Positions 50,280 to 58,942 of a stretch of DNA of 61,684 bases are shown here, piece by piece. The stretch is from Acidobacteriota bacterium (GTDB lineage: Bacteria; Acidobacteriota; Thermoanaerobaculia; Thermoanaerobaculales; Sulfomarinibacteraceae), in assembly GCA_015493585.1 (NCBI GenBank), contig WGCW01000062.1, positions 1-61,684 of the forward strand. The letters are read 5' to 3'. The position numbers and the translations under genes are program-made. The notes below the pieces were generated by a model that was not told the origin of the DNA, did no database searches, and was given only the letters and a program-made list of their open reading frames with translations. The first letter of the stretch is position 1, and each line of letters starts with the position of its first letter.

Positions 50280-51766
50280 ATGAAACATTCCTCTACCTGT
50301 CAGTCAACCCGTTCGAAACACGGGTCGCGCTCAGAGAAAATGGGCGGCTCGTCAGCTACCGTGCAGAGCGTTCCCGGGCCGCCTCGCTCGTCGGGAACCT
50401 GTACAAGGGAAGGGTCAGCCGGGTGCTCCCCGGAATGGAAGCCGCGTTCGTCGATATTGGCGTTGGCCGCGATGGGTTCCTTTACGTCCGGGAGGCCGGC
50501 GCCGTGGCCGACGATTTCAACGAGCTGTTCCTCGATGCCGACGATCAGCCCCCCGAGAGACGTCCGGCCGGTCTCCCGATCGAGGATCTCCTCCGCGAGG
50601 GACAGGAAATTCTGGTCCAGGTCATCAAAGATGGCCTCGGCTCTAAGGGAACACGCCTGACGAGCCACGTAACACTCCCGGGCAGGTTCCTCGTGTACCT
50701 GCCGACAATCCCGCATTACGGCGTATCCCGGCGCATCAGAGACGACGGAGAGCGCAAGAGGCTCCGGGCGATTGTCGAATCGTTCGGCGGGCAAGGCGGA
50801 TGGATCGTCAGGACGGCCGGTGAGGGGCAGGGACCGGACGAGCTCGAGGCCGACCGCGCCGAGCTGGTCGCGCGTTGGGAACGGATTCACGAGGCCGCAG
50901 AAAAGGCCCACGCCCCGAGCTTGATCCATGCCGAGCTCAGCCCGATCCTCCGGACCGTGAGAGACCTCTTCACCGAGGCGGTTGCCAAGTGCTGGGTCGA
51001 CGATGTCGAAACGTATCAGGAGGTCCTGGAGTTCCTCGATGCCAACGATCCGGCGCTTATTCCGCGGGTCAAGCTCTTCCGGCAACCCGGCGATCTCATG
51101 TCAGCCTTCGGGATTGACCGCGAGCTCGAAAAGGCGTTGCGCCCCAAGATCTGGCTCCGCTCGGGCGGCTACCTGGTGCTTAATCAGACCGAAGCGCTCG
51201 TCGCCATCGACGTCAACACCGGGAAGTTCATCGGACGTTCATCCCTGGAGGAAACTGTCCTGCGCATTAACCTGGAGGCAGCGCACGAGATCGGACGGCA
51301 GCTGCGGCTCCGGGACCTCGGTGGGATCATCGTCATCGATTTCATCGATATGGAGCGCCGGGAAAACCGTCAGGCCGTGTACGACGCGCTGGCACGAGAG
51401 CTCGAGCAGGACCCGGCCCGGTCGACCCTGCTGCCAATGAGCGAGATCGGCCTCGTCCAGCTAACGCGGAAGCGGACACGTCCGAGCCTCGACCGCACTC
51501 TGAGCCGGCCCTGTCCGTACTGCCACGGCACCGGGCGGATCAAGTCCTTGCCAACGCTCTGCCTGGAGATCCGGCGCGCCATCCTTCGGACCGCAGAGGA
51601 GGAACAGTCGAGGGAGATCTTCGTTGTCGTCCATCCCGAGGTTTCTCAGTACCTGCAGGGACCGTACCGGGAAATCCTCCGCGAGCTCGAGACCGAGCAC
51701 TCCCTCCAGGTGACCGTCCGCGAAAGCTCGACCTTCCACATCGAGCAGTTCGAGATCCTCGCCTGA
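50276..51766 (+). CDS. rng: Ribonuclease G/E family endoribonuclease
   Basis: A 496-residue RNase G-like protein. It has the N-terminal S1/RNase H-like part (LYKGRVSRVLPGMEAAFVDI, GRDGFLYVREA), the metal-binding aspartates in VAIDVNTGKF and VIDFIDMERRENR, and the zinc-link CPYCHGTG. It cuts single-stranded RNA, including rRNA precursors and mRNA. Length matches RNase G rather than RNase E, which has a long C-terminal scaffold. Linkage to mre genes is widespread in bacteria. The ATG overlaps the rodA stop. Confidence 0.95.
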   Translation: MNETFLYLSVNPFETRVALRENGRLVSYRAERSRAASLVGNLYKGRVSRVLPGMEAAFVDIGVGRDGFLYVREAGAVADDFNELFLDADDQPPERRPAGLPIEDLLREGQEILVQVIKDGLGSKGTRLTSHVTLPGRFLVYLPTIPHYGVSRRIRDDGERKRLRAIVESFGGQGGWIVRTAGEGQGPDELEADRAELVARWERIHEAAEKAHAPSLIHAELSPILRTVRDLFTEAVAKCWVDDVETYQEVLEFLDANDPALIPRVKLFRQPGDLMSAFGIDRELEKALRPKIWLRSGGYLVLNQTEALVAIDVNTGKFIGRSSLEETVLRINLEAAHEIGRQLRLRDLGGIIVIDFIDMERRENRQAVYDALARELEQDPARSTLLPMSEIGLVQLTRKRTRPSLDRTLSRPCPYCHGTGRIKSLPTLCLEIRRAILRTAEEEQSREIFVVVHPEVSQYLQGPYREILRELETEHSLQVTVRESSTFHIEQFEILA

Positions 51767-52452
51767 AGGGGAGGCCGTTGTGGAGGACCGGCCGGGACCC
51801 GAGGGCGTTGCGGCGCCGGGAAGGCTAATCAGGATCGGATAGGAAGGCGCCGGATTTACCTTCACCCCAAGAAATGGCCGGAATCACATTTACCCTCAAA
51901 GCCCCCACAACCCACCTCCAGAACCACAATTCCCAACCAAAGGCGACACCGTTGCATCTGATCCTTCCTCTGCGCACCTCCGCGCCCTCCGCGGTTGCGT
52001 TCTCCCTGCAGTCAATCCCCCCGCTCAGATCCTTCGCCGCGCGCCTTCGGCACGCGACTCAGGATGACATGGGAGGGAAGGCGTTACCTTCGGCACGCGA
52101 CTCAGGATGACACGGGAGGGAAGGCGTTACCTTCGGCACGCGACTCAGGATGACACGGGAGGGCGGAGCGTTTCGCCTTCGGCTCAGGATGATGGCTGTA
52201 CCTGCGGCAGATCGCCCAGGATGGCATTGTGGAGGAGATGGGGACAGTGTTGAATATCCGTCGGCGGTCGTAGCGGTTTTGAGCGGCGTGGCGTGAGATG
52301 CGAGGCATTGGAGCCCCCGCCCAGATTCCTCGTCGGCTCCGCCTCCTCGGAATGACAGCTCTTTCTGTGAGGAGATGGGGACAGTGTTGAATATCGCCCC
52401 GTACAGCGCAACAACCTCAATTCGCCTTTGGCACACGGTATGGGGGGCTCTC
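51767..52452. repeat. Second gene-free repeat island
   Basis: About 700 bases without a supportable gene. Contents: a CTTCCTCTGCG/CTCCGCGG module (51955-52002) matching 23361-23410; a 43-base tandem repeat (52045-52163); GGGGACAGTGTTGAATATCC at 52240-52259 and 52377-52395, each after GAGGAGATG; and a CCAGATTCCTCGTCGGCTCC module (52321-52356) matching 22982-23017. Short frames here are translated repeats. Confidence 0.7.
52045..52163. repeat. 43-bp tandem repeat, about 2.8 copies
   Basis: Units begin at 52045, 52088 and 52131 with CTTCGGCACGCGACTCAGG and continue through GATGACAYGGGAGGGAAGG. Copies differ by about one base. It is built from the same TCATCCTGAG element as the island at 22.7-23.6 kb. 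Confidence 0.8.
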
Positions 52453-52461
52453 TGCTACCCT
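52453..52461 (+). promoter_or_regulatory. Extended -10 element, near-leaderless start at 52469
   Basis: TGCTACCCT is a TGn-extended -10-like hexamer ending seven bases before the ATG of the DUF2298 gene. Confidence 0.35.
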
Positions 52462-52468
52462 CGGGGCG

Positions 52469-55400
52469 ATGTCGCGGCATCGAACATGGATCCTGCTCTT
52501 TATCCTCGCGGCCGCCGCCCGGCTGCTGACGCAGGGCTGGGATTCCGGTCTCCTCTCGCCTCACCCCGACGAGCGTCAGGTCGCCTTTGTTGCAGCAAAG
52601 ACCACCCACTGGCTCAGCGATCCGGGGTTCTACGCCTATGGCGCGCTGCACTTTCAGGCGGTCCGGGCGTTCACCTCTCTCCTCGGTGAGCCGGCAACGT
52701 ACCGGGGGCTCCTGCTTGGGGGTCGCGGACTCTCACTCTTTGCAAGCCTTCTGGCGCTCGCGATCGGTTTTCTCCTGGCAGAGAAGGCGTGGGGCGAACG
52801 GACGGCGGCAGCATTCCTCATGCTGGCCGCGCTCGTGCCGCTCGACCTGCAGCAATCGCACTTCGCCACGGTTGAAGCCCACCACGCGGCGTGGGTGATG
52901 CTCGCCCTGGCGGCGTGCTGGTGGCTTGCCCAAACCGGTGGTACGGCGGCAGCGGCCCTCGCGGGAGTTGCGGTTGGGGCGTCTTTGGCGGTCAAGATTT
53001 CGTCGATTGGGCTGGTCGTACCTCTGGCAGTCGCCGTGGCGCTGGTGATGCGCAGACGCGGCGCCGTGCGAGCTGCAAGCCTGACCGCCGTCCTGCTGGC
53101 GGGTGCACTGGCCTCCTTCTGGATTGGGGAGCCGTGGGCCTTTGCGAAAGCAGACCCGCCGCTCGCGCTCGTGGCGGGCTTGATCGTGGCGGCGATCGTG
53201 CTGGCATGGACGGAGCGAACCAGGCGGACGGCCGTGGGAGGCTGGATCGGGGCCTTTACCGCGCTGGCCGGGGCGGCCGCGACGTACGCGTGGGGTCCCT
53301 GGATCAACCCGAGCTGGCTGGCCGGGGTTGGTGCGCAAGTCGCGATGGTCACCGGCCGGGCCGACCTGCCGTACGTCCGCGTCTACCGGCACACACCAGC
53401 GATTCTGTACCCGCTCGGACAACTGGCGATGTGGGGTCTGGGACCCGCCCTGGTGCTCGCCGTCCTCGGAGCGGGAGGCGCCGGCGCCTGGTGGAGCGTG
53501 CGGCGCTGGCGGAGGTGGCGCGCCGGCCGGTGGACCCCCGGCATGGCGCTCGTCCTCATCCTGCTCGCGTGGCTGATCCCGACGGCATGCCGCCTGGCGA
53601 CGCTGCGCGTCAAGTACCTCCGGTACTGGGAGCCATTGGTCATTCCCAGCGCGCTGCTCGCGGCGTGGGCGCTGGCTCGCCTGCGGCGGCGGCGCTGGCT
53701 GCGGTGGGGCGTGATTGCACTGACCGCCGTCTGGGGTATCGCCTACCTGTGGGCGTTCGCGCAACCGCACCCGCACCGTACCGCTGCGCGCTGGCTCGAT
53801 CAGGCGATCGAACCGGGAGCGGCCGTCGCATTCGAGTCATGGGACGAACGGTTGGGGCTGAGTGTGCCACACACCGAGGTCACCCTGCCCTCATACGACC
53901 TGCCCGATTCGAACCAGAAGGCGCTTCGCTGGTGCCGGCAACTGGCGAAGGCGGACTGGGTGGTCCTGACGTCAAACCGGATCCGGAAGACCATCTTGAC
54001 CAACCGCGACCGGTTTCCGCGAACCGCCCGGCTCTACGAGCTCCTGCTGAGCGGCCGTGCGGGATTCATCCCCCTGACCGTCGCCGAGCGCGCACCACGG
54101 CTGTTCGGCCTGAGCTTTCCCGTGCAGCGTGCCGATGAGAGCTTCGTCAACTACGAGTTCCCGCGGGTCGTGATCCTCAAACGGATCGCCGTGGTGGACC
54201 CCCGGGTCCTCGCCACTGAAGCCAGCCGCCCGCTCCCCGGCCTCGACGGGCTGTCGTCACGCGCCCTGGAGGCACGGTTCATAGCGGTTTTGCCAAGGAT
54301 CCCGGCAACGCCCCGGGCCGCCGCACAGATCACCGGCACGGTGGTGTGGCTCGCCGTGTTCGCCCTGCTGGCGCTTGCCGCGTGGCTCCTCATGCTGCCG
54401 CTGGTCCGCTCGTTGCCGGATGCCGGGATCGGGCTCGCGGCGGTCACGGGGTGGACCGGCTTTGCCTGGCTCGCATGGATCGGCGACCGGCTCGGCGTAT
54501 GGCCCGCCACAGCCGCGTTCCAGACCTGGCTCTTCTTCGCCGTCCTTGCGGCCGCAGCCTTCGTGGGGGTCCGGCACCGCGGAGATGTGGCACGGCCCAT
54601 TGGAAAGAACCGCCGCGGCATGATGATGACCGGTGGAATCATGGCGGCTGTGTGGCTCATCTTTCTCGCAGCCAGACTGTGGAACCCGGCGATTTTCTGG
54701 GGCGAGAAGCCGATGGATTTCACGTTCCTCAACGCCTTCGTCAACGCGGTCCACTGGCCGCCCGGCGAGCCGTGGATGGCCGGGATGCCGTTGCACTACT
54801 ATGCGTTCGGCGAGGTCCTGGCCGCCGTTCCGGTTCACCTGGCGGGCGTTGCAGCGGCGGTCGGCTACAACTTGATGGCAGCGACGCTTCCCGCGCTGGC
54901 CGCAGGCGTCCTCGCGACGCTCGGGCTCGGTTTGGCCAGGAGGCGTTGGCGTGGCGAGGCCGCGTGGCTGCTCCCCCTGCTCGTGCTGCTGACGGGAAAC
55001 CTGGCCTGGCCGTTCCTCGGCGGGCTCGCCCGGGCACACCGCTGGTTCGATCTCTGGTGGGCGACCTCGCGCGTCATCCCCGGCTTCGCCATCGACGAGT
55101 ACCCGTTGTGGACCGCCTTGTTTGCCGATCTCCACGCTCACTTCTTTGCCCTGCCCGTCGTGCTCTCGGCGCTAGCCTGGGGATGGCTGGCCGTGCGCCG
55201 CCGCCGCGCGTGGGGCGCCGTCGCAATCCTTGGCGTGACCGTCGCCGTCCTTGCCGCAACGAGCCCGTGGGATCTGATTCTGGTGACGTTCGCCCTCGGG
55301 GCTGGAACACTGTTCGCCGCACGGCGGCCCGGACGGGGGATTGCCCGGCTCGCCGCAGCCGCAGCGGTGAGCGCCACCACCGCTGCCCCATTCCTGTTTG

Positions 55401-56416
55401 ACCTCGCCGCGTGGCTCGGTCACGGTGCCGCAGAGGGTGGGTTCTTCCTGACCCACCAAGGGTTTGCGCCGGCATGGGCGATCCTCCGGCACCTCGGCGT
55501 CTTCCTGATCCCACTCGTCGTGGCCGCCTGCATCACTGTAGGACGGTGGTTGGCCGTTGCCGTTCCGCTCGGTGGCGTGGGGGTCATCCTCGGATTGGGA
55601 TTCGGTTCGCCGGCCGCCGCGGTTGGGCTGGCAGCGGCCTCACTGTTCGGCACGGCCGCAACGTCGGAGCAACGCCGGACGAACCGGCTCGCATGGATTC
55701 TGGCCACCGTCGCGATGCTGGCCGTGGCCGGCGCGGAACGGTTCACCCTGATGGACCGCATGAACACACTGTTCAAGCTGTACAACGGCATCTGGATCCT
55801 GCTGGCCGGCTCTCTCGGCATGCTGCTGCTCCGGCGTCAGGGCAGACGGGGCCGGGTGCTGCTGTGGGTGTGGCTGCCGCTGGAGATCGCTGGACTCGTC
55901 AACCTGCCACTCGGAATCGCCCAGGGATGGCTCCAGCCGCGGATCAGCTCGCCCCGGCCGACGCTTGACGGAACGGCGTACCTGCCGGAGCACGATCCAC
56001 AGACATGGTTCCTCGTCCGGATGCTCCGCGCCACCGCCCGGCCGGACGACGTGCTTGCCGAAGCCGCCGGCCCCTCCTACCGGGAGTACACACGGCTGTC
56101 AATGAACACCGGCCTCCCGACTGTACTCGGCTGGTCGTGGCATCTTCAACAGCGCGGCCAAAGCCTGACAGAGATCGAGGCGCGTGCCGCCGCGCTCAGG
56201 ACGCTCTACGCCTCGAACGATCCAGCCTCCGGGCGAGCGGTGCTGAAGCGGTACCACATCCGCTTCATCGCGCTTGGGGACCTCGAACGGCGGACGTACC
56301 GGATCACCGTTTCCGATCCGTTCGCGGGCCTGGGATGCGTCCATCCGCTCGCCGGGCGTGACGGCGCCGCGCTCTTCCTCGTCGTACCGCCGGGATGCGG
56401 TACGATCGGGCTATGA
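52469..56416 (+). CDS. Giant DUF2298 membrane protein with N-terminal ArnT/PMT-like glycosyltransferase region
   Basis: A 1315-residue polytopic protein. Residues about 1-600 look like a GT-C glycosyltransferase of the ArnT/PMT type: SPHPDERQVAF with an acidic first-loop motif, LVPLDLQQSHFATVEAHHA, many spans, then a soluble domain. Residues about 660-1315 are DUF2298: EKPMDFTFLNAF (746-757), MPLHYYAFGEVLAA, DEYPLWTALFADLHAHFFAL, MDRMNTLFKLYNGIWILLA and REYTRLSMNTGLPTVLGW. It probably moves sugars from a lipid carrier onto an extracytoplasmic acceptor, by fold. The gene overlaps tlyA by four bases and opens the surface-glycan segment of the window. Confidence 0.88.
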   Translation: MSRHRTWILLFILAAAARLLTQGWDSGLLSPHPDERQVAFVAAKTTHWLSDPGFYAYGALHFQAVRAFTSLLGEPATYRGLLLGGRGLSLFASLLALAIGFLLAEKAWGERTAAAFLMLAALVPLDLQQSHFATVEAHHAAWVMLALAACWWLAQTGGTAAAALAGVAVGASLAVKISSIGLVVPLAVAVALVMRRRGAVRAASLTAVLLAGALASFWIGEPWAFAKADPPLALVAGLIVAAIVLAWTERTRRTAVGGWIGAFTALAGAAATYAWGPWINPSWLAGVGAQVAMVTGRADLPYVRVYRHTPAILYPLGQLAMWGLGPALVLAVLGAGGAGAWWSVRRWRRWRAGRWTPGMALVLILLAWLIPTACRLATLRVKYLRYWEPLVIPSALLAAWALARLRRRRWLRWGVIALTAVWGIAYLWAFAQPHPHRTAARWLDQAIEPGAAVAFESWDERLGLSVPHTEVTLPSYDLPDSNQKALRWCRQLAKADWVVLTSNRIRKTILTNRDRFPRTARLYELLLSGRAGFIPLTVAERAPRLFGLSFPVQRADESFVNYEFPRVVILKRIAVVDPRVLATEASRPLPGLDGLSSRALEARFIAVLPRIPATPRAAAQITGTVVWLAVFALLALAAWLLMLPLVRSLPDAGIGLAAVTGWTGFAWLAWIGDRLGVWPATAAFQTWLFFAVLAAAAFVGVRHRGDVARPIGKNRRGMMMTGGIMAAVWLIFLAARLWNPAIFWGEKPMDFTFLNAFVNAVHWPPGEPWMAGMPLHYYAFGEVLAAVPVHLAGVAAAVGYNLMAATLPALAAGVLATLGLGLARRRWRGEAAWLLPLLVLLTGNLAWPFLGGLARAHRWFDLWWATSRVIPGFAIDEYPLWTALFADLHAHFFALPVVLSALAWGWLAVRRRRAWGAVAILGVTVAVLAATSPWDLILVTFALGAGTLFAARRPGRGIARLAAAAAVSATTAAPFLFDLAAWLGHGAAEGGFFLTHQGFAPAWAILRHLGVFLIPLVVAACITVGRWLAVAVPLGGVGVILGLGFGSPAAAVGLAAASLFGTAATSEQRRTNRLAWILATVAMLAVAGAERFTLMDRMNTLFKLYNGIWILLAGSLGMLLLRRQGRRGRVLLWVWLPLEIAGLVNLPLGIAQGWLQPRISSPRPTLDGTAYLPEHDPQTWFLVRMLRATARPDDVLAEAAGPSYREYTRLSMNTGLPTVLGWSWHLQQRGQSLTEIEARAAALRTLYASNDPASGRAVLKRYHIRFIALGDLERRTYRITVSDPFAGLGCVHPLAGRDGAALFLVVPPGCGTIGL

Positions 56417-57174
56417 GCCATCCGAAACGCCGTCTCGATGTGGTCCTGACCGAGCGCGGTCTTGCTCCATCGCGAACCCGGGCGCAGGCGTTGATCCTCG
56501 CCGCCAAGGTGCGCGTTGCTGGACAGACCGTGACGAAGGCCGGCACACCAACCGATCCCGACGCGCCGATCGAGGTCGACACCCCCGAGCATCCGTTCGT
56601 TTCCCGCGGGGGGCTCAAGCTCCAGGCCGCGCTCGATGCGTTCGGCATCGATCCGTCCGGGCGGGACTGCCTCGACGTCGGGGCCTCGACCGGCGGGTTC
56701 ACCGACCTGCTGTTGCAGCGGGGCGCCCGGCGTGTCATTGCGCTTGATGTCGGCCACAACCAGCTCGACTGGAAGCTCCGGTCCGATCCACGGGTCCACG
56801 TCATGGAAGGTGTCAACGCCCGGACGCTTGGACCGGACGACCTGCCATACCCCGTCACCCTGGCCGTCGCCGACGTGTCGTTCATCTCACTGAGGCTCGT
56901 CATTCCAGCGATCCTGCCCCATCTCAAGCCGGGCGGCATCTTGATCTGCCTGATCAAGCCACAGTTCGAGGCGGGCCGGGAGCAGGTCGGCAAGGGTGGC
57001 ATTGTCCGGGACGAGCGGATCCGCCGCGAGACGATCGGCCGTACCGTCGCAGCGCTCTCCGGCCTTGGCCTCGAGCTGATCGGCACGGTCCCCTCTCCGA
57101 TTCGTGGTCAGAAGGGCAACCTCGAAGAGCTCGCCGCCTTTCGCAAACCGGAGCCAGATAGCGCAACTGCGTAA
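56413..57174 (+). CDS. tlyA: TlyA family rRNA 2'-O-methyltransferase
   Basis: A 253-residue protein with an N-terminal S4 RNA-binding domain (RRLDVVLTERGLAPSRTRAQ) and an RrmJ/FtsJ-like methyltransferase: CLDVGASTGGFTDLLLQRGA is the SAM site, K69 in SRGGLKL and VADVSFISL, LIKPQF and KGNLEE provide the K-D-K-E residues. TlyA of mycobacteria methylates 16S and 23S rRNA 2'-hydroxyls. The ATG overlaps the DUF2298 stop; a TACGAT hexamer also sits six bases before it. Its 3' end overlaps the convergent gene by 67 bases. Confidence 0.95.
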   Translation: MSHPKRRLDVVLTERGLAPSRTRAQALILAAKVRVAGQTVTKAGTPTDPDAPIEVDTPEHPFVSRGGLKLQAALDAFGIDPSGRDCLDVGASTGGFTDLLLQRGARRVIALDVGHNQLDWKLRSDPRVHVMEGVNARTLGPDDLPYPVTLAVADVSFISLRLVIPAILPHLKPGGILICLIKPQFEAGREQVGKGGIVRDERIRRETIGRTVAALSGLGLELIGTVPSPIRGQKGNLEELAAFRKPEPDSATA

Positions 57175-58865
57175 CGGATCAGCCTCAGCTCCCGGCCGGG
57201 AAGGTGCACAACCTGCGCCTTCACTGGCCGCCAGCCATCCGCGGCCGCACGCAGACTCAGGCGCGTGCTGAGGCCAAGGTTCGCGTCGTTCGCGGAGGCA
57301 AAGACCCACGTACGCACGTTCCCGGCTCGCAACCGTGCCAGAAGATCGGGCAGGCCGTGCGCAGACGTGACGAGCAGAAAGCGGCGCCGGCTCCAGATCG
57401 GCGCTCCCAGCTCGGGAAGGTAAAAGGTGTCTGTGACGACCACTTCTCCAGGCGTGGTGTGCGCAGCCAGTGCTGCCTCGAATGCGGCGTTGCCCCGCGT
57501 TACGTGGACGAGCAGCGCCATGCCAAAGAGCTGGATGGCAACGGCCGACACGATCGTTACCGCAACCGCCGCCCGATCCAGGCGCGTGGCATCACGGAGG
57601 CCGGGAAGCCGTGACGCCAGCAGCACGGTCAAGAGCAGCACGACGGGCAGGTAGAGACGCGCCCCCCACTGGTAGCCGCCATCGACCGGGCTCGCCACCA
57701 GAAAGACCACGGCGAACCCGCCCGCGACGGCCCCAACCGTGATGGCTGCCCGGTGCTCGTCACGCGTGTGGCGATGGCCATGGGCCAGGAGGAGCGGCAG
57801 AGCCGCCAGCACGACCCACACCGCGGTCGCCGAGCGTACGGGAAACGCCGATGCCGGAGAGGTACCGCCGAGGAGCCGGACGCCCGGCGCAACGACCGCC
57901 GCCACGAGCCCCGCCGCGATCGATCCCATGCCCGCAAGGCGCGTGCTCCGGGCCGTTGGCCGCCGGACGGCCAGCACAAGCGCGATGAGCCACACGGCGA
58001 GCGCCAGACCACACCAGAGATCGGGAACAAACAGCCGCCGCACTGTTTTGAGTCGACACATGATGAATGGGACCTCGTATACATGCCTGCCCGTCATGAC
58101 CGCCACGATGTGGACCGGCAGCCACGCGCCGAGCGTCAGACGTTGCAGGACTGCGCCCGCCACGACACCGAGTATGCCGCCAACTCCAGCGGCCGCCGAG
58201 TCCCGCACACCCTCCCGGTTCCGGCGCCACACGAGCGGCACCGCCGCCAGCGCCAGGAACAGAAAGCCCTCCGTGCGGATCCAGCCGGCAATCCCGGCCA
58301 CGAGACCTGCCAGAAGCCAGATCGTCTCACGCCGTGTGCCGCGATCGAGCGCCGCCAGTACCAGCGCCATCGCACCGAGCACGGCGGCCGCCATCAGCGC
58401 GTGTGCCCACATGCAGGAGCCGTAGAACATCAGCGGAGTCGTGCCGAGCACCAGCGCCATCCCCATTGCGACCGGGACACGTCCACCGCTGAGACGGGCG
58501 GCCAGCCAACCGGCGAGCCACGCGGCCAGCAGTGCCGAGAGCACCGAAACGATCAAGAATGCCCGGACACCGAACAACGGGTAGCCGGGAGCGGCGATGA
58601 GGGAATAGAGAAACGGGAAGAAGGAAACGACGCGCCCGTGAACGGACGTCATCGACACCGGGAGGTTCTTCAGCCCGGGATCGAGGGGCCTCGCAGGGTA
58701 TGTGATGGCGCGTGGCCACGGTCCTCCAGCGGCGAACGCCTGAGTCTGGAGGAGCTTCGGGCCAGCGTCACCGCTGAAGAAGCCCGCCGGCGTGCGTGTT
58801 GAGGTGACAAACAACATCGGCAGGACGGCGAGCAGAACGCACACGGCCGGGACGAAGCGTCTCAC
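57108..58865 (-). CDS. Polytopic membrane protein, GT-C glycosyltransferase-like
   Basis: A 585-residue protein from the GTG at 58865; a longer frame to 58931 is possible. About 11 spans are followed by a C-terminal soluble region (about 480-585). FFSGDAGPKLLQTQAF resembles the first periplasmic loop of GT-C enzymes, which carries the catalytic acidic residue, and MTSVHGRVVSFFPFLYSLIA follows. Likely role: transfer of a sugar from a lipid-linked donor in surface-glycan synthesis. Lies divergent from the GT2-methyltransferase gene. No other domain is recognised. Confidence 0.75.
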   Translation of the reverse strand: MRRFVPAVCVLLAVLPMLFVTSTRTPAGFFSGDAGPKLLQTQAFAAGGPWPRAITYPARPLDPGLKNLPVSMTSVHGRVVSFFPFLYSLIAAPGYPLFGVRAFLIVSVLSALLAAWLAGWLAARLSGGRVPVAMGMALVLGTTPLMFYGSCMWAHALMAAAVLGAMALVLAALDRGTRRETIWLLAGLVAGIAGWIRTEGFLFLALAAVPLVWRRNREGVRDSAAAGVGGILGVVAGAVLQRLTLGAWLPVHIVAVMTGRHVYEVPFIMCRLKTVRRLFVPDLWCGLALAVWLIALVLAVRRPTARSTRLAGMGSIAAGLVAAVVAPGVRLLGGTSPASAFPVRSATAVWVVLAALPLLLAHGHRHTRDEHRAAITVGAVAGGFAVVFLVASPVDGGYQWGARLYLPVVLLLTVLLASRLPGLRDATRLDRAAVAVTIVSAVAIQLFGMALLVHVTRGNAAFEAALAAHTTPGEVVVTDTFYLPELGAPIWSRRRFLLVTSAHGLPDLLARLRAGNVRTWVFASANDANLGLSTRLSLRAAADGWRPVKAQVVHLPGRELRLIRYAVALSGSGLRKAASSSRLPF

Positions 58866-58942
58866 AGCGCCATCGTAACGGCGTGGCAACCGTGAGGCAA
58901 ATGGCTCACGCCAACGGCCGCTGCGGTACAATGTGGGCGCTG

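Noticed and set aside
52045-52163. CRISPR-like array
   Set aside because: The 43-base units are directly adjacent with no spacers, and no cas genes are near.
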